Both the position numbers and the translations under genes were made by a program. Below, in pieces: positions 8,961 to 18,578 of a stretch of 64,000 nucleotides of DNA. The stretch lies in contig CANKVS010000005.1 of the NCBI GenBank assembly GCA_947487155.1, forward strand, positions 21,713 through 85,712. Direction: 5' to 3'. Source of the stretch: an uncultured Flaviramulus sp. Lineage in GTDB: Bacteria; Bacteroidota; Bacteroidia; Flavobacteriales; Flavobacteriaceae. The notes under the pieces were generated by a model. It worked only from the letters and a program-made list of their open reading frames with translations, was not told the DNA's origin and did no database searches. Position 1 is the first letter of the stretch; the number at the start of each line of letters is the position of its first letter.

Positions 8961-9443
8961 TTACCAAGCATAGCCTAAAGAAAGTCCCAAACTTACTGCT
9001 GTAGAACTAATAGAAACTGCAAGATTATCAGATTTTCCAGTTACATAGCCTAATCCTGCAAACAAATCGAGTGCAAAATGTTCTCCAAAAATCCATTGAT
9101 GAGCAACTTCTCCTCCTATTGAAAAGAATCCTGCAGAATTATTAAAATCATCTTCAAGAGAAAAATAACCAGCAGATGGTCCTGCATGCCAACCTCTTAA
9201 AGCTTCACCACTTGAGAAATAAAATCTATACTCTGCCCCTGCTCCAAAACCAGATACATCAGAAATGTTATAATACAATCCAGAAACGGTAAGCGTTTGA
9301 GTATCATTAGTTTAAAATTCATACCCCGCATTAGCTACTCCAAAAGCTAAACCTAAAGGATTTACTTTAATAGCTTGTTCTTGAGCATTTACACTTGTTA
9401 ACCCAAATACTGCAATAGCAGCACATAATAATAATTTTTTCAT
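8961..9443 (-). pseudogene. Outer-membrane beta-barrel protein, interrupted by an in-frame TAA
   Basis: The frame starts at an ATG at 9443 with a clean signal peptide (MKKLLLCAAIAVFGLTSVNA). It runs 43 codons to GYEF, hits TAA at 9312-9314, then continues in the same frame through a barrel-like sequence to an aromatic C-terminus (LSLGYAW), as expected of outer-membrane barrels. The full length would be 160 residues, about right for a small OmpW/opacity-like barrel. Sequence on both sides of the stop reads as one protein with no frame change, so a single base substitution is the simplest cause. A good terminator follows. A sequencing error is the alternative. Confidence 0.75.
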
Positions 9444-9606
9444 AATTTAAAATATTTTCGTTTTTGATTAAAACAAATTTAGTACGAAAAACCTTATTAC
9501 ACAAGAAAAATCGTACTTATTGTTAAAAGAAACAGGAACTGATAGCCTCTTATTTAACAAGTATTTAGCCATTAATACTAAATAATTTATTTTATTTTTA
9601 CAGTAA

Positions 9607-10524
9607 ATGAAATGGCAACACGCACTTAAAGATTATCAGTTATATTTAAAGATAGAACGCGGCTTATCACAAAATTCAATAGATAGTTATTCGCTAGATA
9701 TAAAAAAACTAATGGTGTTTTTAGAAGAAAATAATATAAGCTTATCTCCTATTTCAATAACTTCAGAAGTTATTCAACAATTTATTTACGACACAGCAAA
9801 ACGCGTTAATGCACGTTCTCAATCCCGTTTAATTTCTGGACTACGCAGTTTTTTTAACTATTTAATTTTTGAGGATTATATAGACCTAAATCCGTTGGAA
9901 CTTATTGAATCACCTAAAATTGGGCGTAAGCTTCCTGACACATTAAGTTTGAAAGAAATAAACAAATTAATTGGTGCAATAAATTTAAGTAAAAAAACTA
10001 ACGGTATTAATATTGGTGAACGTAATAGAGCTATCCTTGAAACCCTATACGGTTGTGGATTACGAGTTAGCGAACTCATTAACTTAAAACTATCAGATTT
10101 ATTTTTCGAAGAAGGTTTTATAAAAGTAACAGGGAAAGGTGATAAACAACGCTTTGTTCCTATTATAGACATTACGCAAAAATATATTAATATCTACAAA
10201 AACCAAGTGAGAAACCTGCCAATGCAAAAAATTCAACCTGGTTTTGAAGATACCCTTTTTTTAAACAGGCGCGGAAAACAGCTTACCAGAGCTATGATTT
10301 TTACAATTATTAAGCAATTAGCAGAAAAAATAGAACTTAAAAAGAATATTTCTCCACATACGTTTAGACATTCGTTTGCTTCACATTTACTAGAAAATAA
10401 AGCTGATTTAAGATCTATTCAGCTTATGTTGGGGCATGAAAGTATCACCACAACCGAAATTTATGTGCATTTAGATAAAGGTCATTTAAAAGACACTATT
10501 GAGGAATATCATCCTAGGAAATAA
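9607..10524 (+). CDS. xerD: Tyrosine recombinase XerD/XerC family
   Basis: A 305-residue tyrosine recombinase with an N-terminal SAM-like core-binding domain (1-100) and a C-terminal catalytic domain. The full catalytic set is present: Arg153 (GLRVSEL), a Lys near 177-180 (GKGDKQR), His251 and Arg254 (HTFRHSFASHLL), His277 (LGHESITTTE) and the nucleophile Tyr286. It resolves chromosome dimers at dif. The size and the placement beside aroQ are usual for the housekeeping XerD of Flavobacteriaceae rather than a mobile-element integrase. No dif-like site was recognised nearby. Confidence 0.88.
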   Translation: MKWQHALKDYQLYLKIERGLSQNSIDSYSLDIKKLMVFLEENNISLSPISITSEVIQQFIYDTAKRVNARSQSRLISGLRSFFNYLIFEDYIDLNPLELIESPKIGRKLPDTLSLKEINKLIGAINLSKKTNGINIGERNRAILETLYGCGLRVSELINLKLSDLFFEEGFIKVTGKGDKQRFVPIIDITQKYINIYKNQVRNLPMQKIQPGFEDTLFLNRRGKQLTRAMIFTIIKQLAEKIELKKNISPHTFRHSFASHLLENKADLRSIQLMLGHESITTTEIYVHLDKGHLKDTIEEYHPRK

Positions 10525-10548
10525 TAGTTATTGGTTGTTGGCAAAATT

Positions 10549-10576
10549 AAAAAATCCAGTATATACTGGATTTTTT
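10549..10576. terminator. Bidirectional terminator after xerD
   Basis: A perfect 28-base palindrome (AAAAAATCCAGTAT paired with ATACTGGATTTTTT). It lies between the convergent xerD and rny genes and can end both transcripts. Confidence 0.8.
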
Positions 10577-10591
10577 AAACTATTATATTAG

Positions 10592-10611
10592 ATTCCTGCC
10601 TTCGCAGGAAT
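10592..10611. repeat. Small palindromic repeat (ATTCCTGC / GCAGGAAT)
   Basis: An 8 bp stem with a CTTC loop, richer in GC than its surroundings and followed by GACAA. It has the look of an intergenic REP-type unit between convergent genes. I found no second copy in this window. Confidence 0.5.
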
Positions 10612-10627
10612 GACAAATAAACCTTTT

Positions 10628-12205
10628 CTATTTCGCAATATTAACGGCGCGTGTCTCTCTAATAACTGTAACTTTAACCTGACCCGGATACGTCATGTCT
10701 GTTTGAATTTTTTGAGAAATACTAAACGACAAATCTGCGGCCTTATCATCATTCACTTTTTCACTTTCAACAATTACTCTAAGTTCTCTACCTGCTTGAA
10801 TAGCATATGCTTTTTTAACACCATTAAACCCAAAAGCAATATCTTCTAAATCCTTTAAACGTTGTATATAACTATCTAAAACTTGTCGTCTTGCTCCTGG
10901 TCTCGCGCCAGATATAGCATCACAAACTTGAATAATAGGTGCTAATAACGATTTCATTTCAACTTCATCATGGTGAGCGCCTATGGCATTACAAACATCA
11001 GCTTTTTCATTAAATTTTTCAGCCCATTGCATTCCTAAAATAGCGTGAGGTGTTTCTATATCAGCTTCAGCATCTGGCACTTTTCCTATATCATGTAATA
11101 AACCAGCACGTTTAGCTAGTTTAGGATTTAACCCTAATTCGGCAGCCATAACACCACAAAGTTTAGCGACTTCTCGTGAGTGTTGCAATAAGTTTTGCCC
11201 GTAAGATGAACGGTATTTCATTCTACCCACCATCTTAATAAGCTCTGGATGCAAATTATGTATTCCTAAATCGATAACTGTACGTTTACCTACTTCAATA
11301 ATCTCCTGCTCAATTTGCTTCTGAGTTTTCTTAACAACTTCTTCAATTCTTGCTGGGTGAATTCTTCCATCAGTTACTAGTTTGTGTAATGATAGACGTG
11401 CAATTTCTCTTCGTACAGAATCGAAACACGATAAAATAATAGCTTCAGGAGTATCGTCTACAATAATTTCAACACCTGTTGCTGCTTCAATAGCACGAAT
11501 ATTACGACCTTCTCGTCCGATAATACGTCCTTTAACATCATCAGATTCAATATTGAAAACAGATACGCAGTTATCAACTGCTTCCTCTGTTCCTATACGC
11601 TGAATGGTGTTAATAATAATTTTCTTTGCATCTTGCTCTGCAGTTAATTTTGCTTCTTCTAAAGAATTTTGAATAAAAGCCATCGCATCATTTTTCGCTT
11701 CACCTTTTAAAGACTCAACTAACTGTTCTTTAGCTTCTTCTGCAGATAAACTAGAAATAACTTCAAGTTGCTGTACTTGGCTTTTATGTAACCTATCAAG
11801 CTCTACTTGTTTTTTATCTAACACTTCCAACCTATGGTTGTAATCTTTTATTTTTCCTTCTATACTTTCATTTAGTTTTTTACCTTTTGAAAGCTCATTA
11901 GATATTTGAGATTCTTTATCGCGTGTACGTTTTTCGGATTCAGCCATTTTTTTATCGCGCGATAAAATTACTTTTTCGTGTTCAGATTTAAGCTCTATAA
12001 ATTTTTCTTTTGCTTGAAGAATTTTATCTTTTTTAATTGATTCGCCTTCGCTTTTAGCTTCTTTTAATATGTTAGACGCATTTCTTTTTGCTTCTTTTAT
12101 AAGCTTTGAAGCTCTATTTTTTTCAAATGTCTTTGCTATAATAAATCCTACTATTAGTCCTAGTAGTACGCCTCCTGCTGTTAATATAATTGAATTAGTA
12201 TCCAT
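10628..12205 (-). CDS. rny: Ribonuclease Y
   Basis: A 525-residue membrane-anchored endoribonuclease that starts mRNA decay. Its order is typical: one N-terminal membrane helix (about 6-24), a long Lys/Glu-rich coiled coil (about 30-200), a KH RNA-binding domain with [12 protein letters not shown], and an HD hydrolase domain with HSREVAKLC and LLHDIGKV. The C-terminal RNase Y domain is complete. It lies downstream of zapA and the 6S-like RNA and converges with xerD. Confidence 0.94.
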   Translation of the reverse strand: MDTNSIILTAGGVLLGLIVGFIIAKTFEKNRASKLIKEAKRNASNILKEAKSEGESIKKDKILQAKEKFIELKSEHEKVILSRDKKMAESEKRTRDKESQISNELSKGKKLNESIEGKIKDYNHRLEVLDKKQVELDRLHKSQVQQLEVISSLSAEEAKEQLVESLKGEAKNDAMAFIQNSLEEAKLTAEQDAKKIIINTIQRIGTEEAVDNCVSVFNIESDDVKGRIIGREGRNIRAIEAATGVEIIVDDTPEAIILSCFDSVRREIARLSLHKLVTDGRIHPARIEEVVKKTQKQIEQEIIEVGKRTVIDLGIHNLHPELIKMVGRMKYRSSYGQNLLQHSREVAKLCGVMAAELGLNPKLAKRAGLLHDIGKVPDAEADIETPHAILGMQWAEKFNEKADVCNAIGAHHDEVEMKSLLAPIIQVCDAISGARPGARRQVLDSYIQRLKDLEDIAFGFNGVKKAYAIQAGRELRVIVESEKVNDDKAADLSFSISQKIQTDMTYPGQVKVTVIRETRAVNIAK

Positions 12206-12229
12206 CTTAATTGGTTGGTTTGTATATAT

Positions 12230-12400
12230 AAAAAAGCCTACATCGGCATAAAGTTTTGTATAAACTCCTTAAAAACAAGTTTAGGGCTAACAAGCTGATC
12301 AAGGATCTGCGACTAAGGCAGCATGCTTTTACAACTTAAACTCACCCTTTTTAAAGAATTAACGTTGAGTTTATCAAAAAAAATAACCAATGTAGGCAGT
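12230..12400 (-). ncRNA. ssrS: 6S-like regulatory RNA (flavobacterial 6S candidate)
   Basis: The roughly 170-base gap between zapA and rny folds, as a minus-strand transcript, into one long irregular hairpin. The closing stem is GCCTACAT (12390-12397) with ATGTAGGC (12236-12243). A second helix pairs 12260-12267 with 12367-12374. Further inner pairings include 12269-12275 with 12348-12354 and 12278-12283 with 12337-12342. The 3' side of the closing stem runs into a T run, giving a terminator-like end. A long hairpin with bulges beside zapA is the known arrangement of 6S RNA, which binds the RNA polymerase holoenzyme. Ends are approximate. Confidence 0.65.
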
Positions 12401-12425
12401 AACTTTTAGTTTATTTTAAAGAACG

Positions 12426-12719
12426 CTAAGAGACTAAGTAAGACTGTAATAAATCGTTAAGCGCGTTTAGTTTATCTTCAACATGCTCGTTTACAGTTTC
12501 TTTATCAATAGATTTCTGTTCTACTTGAGATGCAAATTGTAGCGCACACATGGCTAATACATCTTGTTTATCTCTAACAGAATAACTTTGCTCAAATTGT
12601 TTAATCATTATCTCAATGTTTTTAGCCGCTTTTCGCAATCCTTCTTCTTGATTTGCATCAATAGTTAAAGGATATACTCTGTTAGCTATAGATAGCTTTA
12701 TTTTAAGCTTTTCTGACAT
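12426..12719 (-). CDS. zapA: Cell division protein ZapA
   Basis: A 97-residue ZapA-family protein, which tethers and bundles FtsZ filaments at the division site. The N-terminal half carries the family pattern (KIKLSIANRVYPLTID followed by an EEGLRKAAKNI helix) and the C-terminal half is a dimerising coiled coil. It starts 14 bases after the stop of the small coiled-coil gene, so the two are probably co-transcribed, and it is followed by the 6S-like RNA. Confidence 0.88.
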   Translation of the reverse strand: MSEKLKIKLSIANRVYPLTIDANQEEGLRKAAKNIEIMIKQFEQSYSVRDKQDVLAMCALQFASQVEQKSIDKETVNEHVEDKLNALNDLLQSYLVS

Positions 12720-12733
12720 TGAGTTTATTTACA

Positions 12734-13024
12734 TTAATCTGAAAGTTGGGCAATACAATGATCAATATCTCTAATTAATGCATTTATTTTAAGCTTAGTT
12801 TCTCTTTTATTATCGTCACTACCAAGTATTGAGTTTGCAATTTTTAGCGCTTCATATTTTTCTTCCCAACCCGCAATTTGCGTTTTTTGGTTTTTAATTT
12901 CTTGCTTTGAAATATCTAATTCTTCATTTAATTTCAAGTTAGCAAGTTTTAAAAGTTCTAGTTTGTGTAATACTTTACTAATCTTGTTTTCTAAAGAATC
13001 TACAATATCTTCAATACTACTCAT
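12734..13024 (-). CDS. Small coiled-coil protein upstream of zapA
   Basis: A 96-residue, strongly charged, almost wholly helical protein with heptad-like spacing through residues 5-65 (LENKISKVLHKLELLKLANL and beyond). It has no signal peptide and no membrane segment. I do not recognise a named family beyond 'hypothetical coiled coil next to zapA'. Position and shape suggest a division-site partner comparable to ZapB of enterobacteria, but that is inference from context only. Confidence 0.7.
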   Translation of the reverse strand: MSSIEDIVDSLENKISKVLHKLELLKLANLKLNEELDISKQEIKNQKTQIAGWEEKYEALKIANSILGSDDNKRETKLKINALIRDIDHCIAQLSD

Positions 13025-13200
13025 TTACAAATTTCAATACTTATCACACAAAGTTAACACACCTGCTTATAAATTACAATTGTTTTATCATAAAAATTTC
13101 AAAATAAGTCTTAATACGTATTAATAGTACAATGGCTTGATTTTTGTTTTATTCTTTGCAAATTCATATCTAATTAATATTTTAGCGATAATACTTTTCT

Positions 13201-14886
13201 ATGCGATTAATCCTTATTTTTTTTTTAGTTTCTTCTACATTATGTACTGCTCAAAATAACTATCCTCAGGATTATTTTAGCAATCCTTTAGATATACCTC
13301 TTATATTATCTGGCACGTTTGCCGAATTACGATCTAATCATTTTCATTCGGGATTAGACATTAAAACACAACAACGTGTGGGTTTAAAAGTAAAAGCAGC
13401 GGCTAGCGGATTTGTAAGCAGAATAAAGGTTTCGCATTTTGGATACGGAAAAGCTTTATACATTACGCATCCTAACGGATACACTACCGTATATGCGCAT
13501 TTACAAAAATTTTCACCTGAGATTGAAGCTTATGTTAAAAAACAACAATATAAAAAGGAATCGTACGAAATTGAATTATTTCCAAGTGCTGAGACTTTAC
13601 AAGTTGTAAAAAATAGTATTGTGGCGTATAGCGGAAACTCAGGGGGTTCTGGCGGTCCTCATTTACATTTCGAAATTAGGGATAAGGCAGAACGCCCCAT
13701 GAACCCTATGCTTTTTGGAATTAATGTCACCGATACAACAAACCCTATTGTAAATTCCATTTTTGCCTACCCTATTGGCGAAAATTCTTTTGTTAATGCA
13801 TCGAATACTAAACAAAAACTTAGACTTATACCGTTAAAAAATGGTGACTATACTGTTGAAAATATTGAAGCCATTGGAGAAATTGGTTTTGGTATTGAAA
13901 CAACCGATAGGCAAAATTTAGCGGCTAATAAAAATGGTGTTTATAATATTCAAACATTTGTTAATGGCAATAACAATTTTGAATTAGACTTTAAGCAGTT
14001 TTCCTTTAGCGAAACGAAACACATTAATCAGTTAATAGATTATGAATATTACAAAACAAAGAAAAAACGAATTCAAAAACTATTCAAAGAAAACAACCCT
14101 TTAAGTTTGTTTAAAAAATCATTAAACGATGGATTGTTAAATATTAAAGATAGCACATATTCGGTTTATAAAATACGTGTGTCTGATTACGAGAATAATG
14201 AAGCGTGGATAACCGTTTCTATTAAAGGGGTTAAAAACAGCATCACAACGCCCAAAACAAATAAAACTACACCGTATTATATTAATGCTAATGAAACTAT
14301 TAATTTAAAGCAAGGCAATATTTCGGTAAACATCAATCAAAATACCTTTTACAATAATTTTTATCTCGATTTTTCTGTAAATAACGACACTTTAAAATTA
14401 CATGAAGATATTTACCCTGCTAAAAAAAGCTTCACAATAAATTACGATGTTAGTGCGTATTCTGAGGATGACAAAAGCAAACTATACATTGCTAAATTAG
14501 TTGGTTATAAAAAATATCCATCCTATTCTTACACTAAAAGAAAGGAGAACGTATTATCAACCTATACAAAAACATTAGGTACATTCGCTTTAGCCACCGA
14601 TACTTTAAAACCTACCATTAAACCGTCTAATTTTAAAAACGGACAATGGTTAAGTAATTTTAGGTATTTAAAAGTTGAAATAGACGACAAATTATCGGGT
14701 GTTTCAAAATATAGAGCTACGGTAAATGACAAATGGATTTTAATGGAATACGATTACAAAACTAAAACACTTACATACGATTTTGATGATGGTATCGTTA
14801 CAGATACAAAGAATAATTTAAAAGTAATAGTAACAGATAATGTTGGAAATAATTCTACTTTTGAATCATTGTTTTACAGGAAATAA
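13201..14886 (+). CDS. M23 (LytM-type) peptidase, secreted
   Basis: A 561-residue exported protein: signal peptide 1-17 ending CTAQ, then an M23 zinc peptidase domain at about 30-175. Metal and catalytic residues are in place: His49 and Asp53 (HFHSGLDIK), His100 (TVYAHL), His154 and His156 (GPHLHFE). Such enzymes cut peptide cross-links in peptidoglycan. The remaining 380 residues are beta-rich, without a motif I can name, and probably form Ig-like modules. It opens an apparent operon, with an 11-base gap to the TonB-dependent receptor. Confidence 0.87.
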   Translation: MRLILIFFLVSSTLCTAQNNYPQDYFSNPLDIPLILSGTFAELRSNHFHSGLDIKTQQRVGLKVKAAASGFVSRIKVSHFGYGKALYITHPNGYTTVYAHLQKFSPEIEAYVKKQQYKKESYEIELFPSAETLQVVKNSIVAYSGNSGGSGGPHLHFEIRDKAERPMNPMLFGINVTDTTNPIVNSIFAYPIGENSFVNASNTKQKLRLIPLKNGDYTVENIEAIGEIGFGIETTDRQNLAANKNGVYNIQTFVNGNNNFELDFKQFSFSETKHINQLIDYEYYKTKKKRIQKLFKENNPLSLFKKSLNDGLLNIKDSTYSVYKIRVSDYENNEAWITVSIKGVKNSITTPKTNKTTPYYINANETINLKQGNISVNINQNTFYNNFYLDFSVNNDTLKLHEDIYPAKKSFTINYDVSAYSEDDKSKLYIAKLVGYKKYPSYSYTKRKENVLSTYTKTLGTFALATDTLKPTIKPSNFKNGQWLSNFRYLKVEIDDKLSGVSKYRATVNDKWILMEYDYKTKTLTYDFDDGIVTDTKNNLKVIVTDNVGNNSTFESLFYRK

Positions 14887-14897
14887 ATTTTAGGCTT

Positions 14898-17378
14898 TTG
14901 AATACGAAAAAACTGCTAACTGCATTGCTCTTTTTAACTATAACCTTATTTAGTTATTCGCAAACCGCAACTGTAAAAGGTATTATTTTAGATGAAAATA
15001 ACAACCCCATTCCTAATGTAAATATAAAGGCTAAAAATGATGGAACACAAACAAACAGCAATGGTTTTTACATTTTAAAAATAGCAGCAAATCAAGATAT
15101 TAAAATAGAATTTACTCACATTTCCTTTAAAAAAATTGTAAGTGCTTTTAATTTAAAAAACGGTGAAGAGTTAGAGTTTAACCCTGTAATGAAAACAGCA
15201 GTAGAACAAATAACAACCATTATTGTTACCAGCAAAAGTAGAAAAGGCATAACAGGCATTACTACTTTAAAACCAGAAACTATTAGAAAAATACCTGGAG
15301 CCAATGCTGGTGTAGAAAATTTACTATTAACACTACCAGGTGTTAATAACAACAACGAACTAAGTACACAATATTCAGTTAGAGGCGGTAATTATGATGA
15401 AAACTTAGTTTACGTTAACGATATTGAAGTATACCGTCCTTTTTTAGTGCGATCTGGTCAACAGGAAGGTTTAAGTTTTGTGAATACTAATTTAGTACAG
15501 AATGTCGACTTTTCTGCTGGTGGTTTTCAAGCAAAATATGGCGATAAATTATCATCGGTCTTAGATATTACATATAAAATGCCGTATCAATTTGAAGTTA
15601 ATGCCGATTTAAGTTTATTAGGCGGAAGCTTATCGGTTGAAAATATTAGTAAAGACTCCAAGTTTTCGGCTATCGTTGGTTTGCGCTATCGAGATAATAG
15701 TTTGCTTGTAAATTCAAAAGAAACTGAAACAAATTTTAAGCCTGCTTTTGCAGACACTCAAGCATATCTTACTTATAAGTTTACAGATAAATTTCAATTA
15801 AGTTTTTTGGGAAATGCATCTTTAAACACATACAATTATAAACCGCTAACAAGACAAACCAATTTTGGCACTCTAGAAGATCCGTTAGCACTTATTGTTT
15901 TTTATGAAGGCCAAGAAAAAGACCGTTACCAAACCTTATTTGGAGCATTTAAAGGCACTTATTTTGCAAACGATGCTGTAACCCTAAAACTTATAGCTTC
16001 AACCTATCATACTACCGAAGAAGAATATTTCGACATTTTAGCACAATATAATTTAGGACAAGTAAATACCAATATTGGAGATGAAAATTTAGGTGAAGTA
16101 GAATTTAGCGAAGGTGTTGGAAGTCAGTTAAATCATGGAAGAAACGATTTAGATGCACTAATAACGACTGTTGAACATAAAGGTAATGCTAAAATTGAAG
16201 ATCATAGAATTGAATGGTCTGTTAAATATACAAATGAAGATATTCGCGATCGTTTAGTAGAATGGGAAGTTATTGATTCTGCTGGATTTTCTATTAGGCC
16301 GCCAACAATTGACAATTTTAACGAGCAGCCTTACCAACCCTACTCAGGCCCTATTGAAGCGTTTCAAAATGTAAGAGCTACAAACAACACGCAAATAAAC
16401 AGATTACAAGCTTATGCTCAATGGAGTAAACGCTCTAATATAGGAACTAGCGATGTTTGGTACAATGCTGGTATTAGAGTTCATAACTGGTCGGTAAAAG
16501 ATAATGCGTCAACTACACTTAATACAGGTTCAAAATCATCGCAAACTGTATTTAGCCCTCGCGCACAATTTACAATTAAACCCGATTGGGAAAAAGATAT
16601 GCTTTTTAGAGTTGCTGGCGGCTTATATTATCAGCCTCCTTTTTATAGAGAACTTCGTGATGCCAATGGCGTTGTTCAACCTAATGTAAAAGCACAACAA
16701 TCGTTTCATTTGGTTTTAGGTAATGATTATAGTTTTAAAATGTGGGACAGACCTTTTAAACTAACAACCGAGGCCTATTACAAAAATTTAAGTAATGTAA
16801 ACCCGTATACTTTAGAAAATGTACGCATACGCTATAGCGCAAATAATAATGCTAAGGCTTATGCTTATGGGTTAGATATGCGTCTTAATGGTGAATTTGT
16901 TCCTGGTACAGAATCGTGGTTTAGTTTTGGGTATTTAAAAACCGAAGAAAATATAAATAATCGAGGTTATATTGCTAGACCAACAGACCAACGTTTAAAA
17001 TTTGCTGCTTTATTTCAAGATTATGTACCCAATGTTCCTAATATGAAAATGTATTTAAACCTTGTTTACAATACAGGATTACCAGGAGGCTCACCTAGTT
17101 ATGCCGATCCATACGAATATCAAAATAGGTTACCCGCATATAAACGTGCAGATTTAGGCTTGCAATTTGTGCTTGTTGATGATAAAAAACAATTTAATAG
17201 CGGTTGGAAAAAAGCCTTTAAAGAATTATCATTTGGGTTTGAAATATTTAATATTTTTGATGTACAAAACTCCATTACCAATACTTGGGTGAGAGATGTT
17301 TATAGCAAACGACAATATGCTATTCCTAATTTTTTAACTCCAAGAGTTTTTAATGTAAGGACGACTATGAAGTTTTAA
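14898..17378 (+). CDS. TonB-dependent receptor with carboxypeptidase-like N-terminal domain
   Basis: An 826-residue outer-membrane receptor. Residues 1-21 are a signal peptide (start codon TTG, the only start that gives one). Residues 22-105 are a CarboxypepD_reg-like Ig domain (ATVKGIILDENNNPIPNV). The plug follows (PGANAGVENLLLTLPGV, SVRGGNYDENLVYVNDIE, QAKYGDKLSSVLDI), then a 22-strand-type barrel ending in Phe. It takes up a ligand with TonB energy. There is no SusD partner beside it, so it is not a SusC pair. Neighbouring genes (peptidase, protease, sulfatase) do not reveal the ligand. Confidence 0.9.
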   Translation: MNTKKLLTALLFLTITLFSYSQTATVKGIILDENNNPIPNVNIKAKNDGTQTNSNGFYILKIAANQDIKIEFTHISFKKIVSAFNLKNGEELEFNPVMKTAVEQITTIIVTSKSRKGITGITTLKPETIRKIPGANAGVENLLLTLPGVNNNNELSTQYSVRGGNYDENLVYVNDIEVYRPFLVRSGQQEGLSFVNTNLVQNVDFSAGGFQAKYGDKLSSVLDITYKMPYQFEVNADLSLLGGSLSVENISKDSKFSAIVGLRYRDNSLLVNSKETETNFKPAFADTQAYLTYKFTDKFQLSFLGNASLNTYNYKPLTRQTNFGTLEDPLALIVFYEGQEKDRYQTLFGAFKGTYFANDAVTLKLIASTYHTTEEEYFDILAQYNLGQVNTNIGDENLGEVEFSEGVGSQLNHGRNDLDALITTVEHKGNAKIEDHRIEWSVKYTNEDIRDRLVEWEVIDSAGFSIRPPTIDNFNEQPYQPYSGPIEAFQNVRATNNTQINRLQAYAQWSKRSNIGTSDVWYNAGIRVHNWSVKDNASTTLNTGSKSSQTVFSPRAQFTIKPDWEKDMLFRVAGGLYYQPPFYRELRDANGVVQPNVKAQQSFHLVLGNDYSFKMWDRPFKLTTEAYYKNLSNVNPYTLENVRIRYSANNNAKAYAYGLDMRLNGEFVPGTESWFSFGYLKTEENINNRGYIARPTDQRLKFAALFQDYVPNVPNMKMYLNLVYNTGLPGGSPSYADPYEYQNRLPAYKRADLGLQFVLVDDKKQFNSGWKKAFKELSFGFEIFNIFDVQNSITNTWVRDVYSKRQYAIPNFLTPRVFNVRTTMKF

Positions 17379-17388
17379 ACATTGGTTA

Positions 17389-18576
17389 ATGAATCAAACT
17401 ATATATAAAACACTTCTATTTTTTTTAATTGTTATCTCGTCTTACGCTCAAAATCTAAATTTAGATAAGGGGCGAATTACTACCAAAAATTATTACACAG
17501 AAATACTATATAAAAATGTAAATGGAAAATTAATAATTCCAGTAACTATTAAAAACAAAACTTATCGTTTCCTTTTTGACACTGGAGCTCCTAATTTAAT
17601 AACTTCTCAACTTAGCAAGCAATTAAAACTTGAATCTGGTAATAACATTTCGGTATCTGATGCTAATAACGCGAGTCAAAAAATGAAAATTATTACACTA
17701 CCATTTTTTACACTTGGAAATGTATCGTTTAAAAACACCACTGCTTTAGTTTATAATGGCACTGATAATATGCTTTTTGATTGTTTTAAAATAGATGGTA
17801 TTATTGGAAGTAATATTTTTAAAAAATCTATAGTTCAAATTTCATCCAAAAAACAAGTAATCATAATTACTAACCATCCAAAAAAACTAAATCTGAAAAG
17901 TCAAAAATCATCAAAACTCAAAGCATTAGGAGCTCAAAGTAGTCCATATTTCCAGCTTGTATTACATGGGGAAAAGCAAGTTACCGAAAATGTGTTATTT
18001 GATACTGGCTCAAGTACATTTTACGATTTATGCCTAAAGCATTATAATACTTTTAAGCCACATAATGTTGTTACAGCAGTATCTGAAGGAAAAGGCGCTA
18101 GCAATATTGGATTATTTGGAATTGCAGATGCGCAAAATCAATATCGTGTTAAAATCCCTAAACTAAGCATTAACAAAACTAATTTTAGTAATGTAATAAC
18201 AATAACCGAGAGCAATGATAATTCTAGAGTTGGATCAGACTTATTAAATCATGGTATTGTAACCCTCGATTTTAAAAACAAAAAATTCTACTTCTCCCCA
18301 TTTGAGACTGAAATAAATTTAGAAGAAAAACTACTTGGTTTTACACCTACCCTAAATAACAAAAAGCTTAGTGTTGGTTTTGTTTGGGATGAATCCATAA
18401 AAGATAAAATTAGCTTTGGAGATGAAATTTTAGAAGTAAATGGTGTCGCCTTTAACACTATTGATATTTGCGATTTTATAACTAAAGAATCGGTTTTTAA
18501 AGAAAGTGACACTTTAAATATTCTTTTTAAAAACAACAAAGGAGAAACAAATAAAATACGTTTTAAAAAACAATAA
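17389..18576 (+). CDS. Retropepsin-like aspartyl protease with PDZ domain
   Basis: A 395-residue exported protein with a signal peptide of about 20 residues. It has two Asp-Thr-Gly active-site motifs, FLFDTGAPN (Asp64) and VLFDTGSST (Asp205), each opening a retropepsin-like half. The pair can therefore form a single-chain pepsin-like enzyme. The C-terminal 85 residues look like a PDZ domain (FTPTLNNKKLSVGFVWD ... GDEILEVNGV). It probably acts in the periplasm or on the cell surface; the substrate is unknown. It starts 10 bases after the receptor and ends 2 bases before the sulfatase. Confidence 0.85.
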   Translation: MNQTIYKTLLFFLIVISSYAQNLNLDKGRITTKNYYTEILYKNVNGKLIIPVTIKNKTYRFLFDTGAPNLITSQLSKQLKLESGNNISVSDANNASQKMKIITLPFFTLGNVSFKNTTALVYNGTDNMLFDCFKIDGIIGSNIFKKSIVQISSKKQVIIITNHPKKLNLKSQKSSKLKALGAQSSPYFQLVLHGEKQVTENVLFDTGSSTFYDLCLKHYNTFKPHNVVTAVSEGKGASNIGLFGIADAQNQYRVKIPKLSINKTNFSNVITITESNDNSRVGSDLLNHGIVTLDFKNKKFYFSPFETEINLEEKLLGFTPTLNNKKLSVGFVWDESIKDKISFGDEILEVNGVAFNTIDICDFITKESVFKESDTLNILFKNNKGETNKIRFKKQ

Positions 18577-18578
18577 TC

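Noticed and set aside
9607..10524. Tyrosine recombinase as evidence of an integrated element
   Set aside because: Size, motifs and position beside aroQ fit the housekeeping XerD, and no attachment-site duplication or phage genes surround it.
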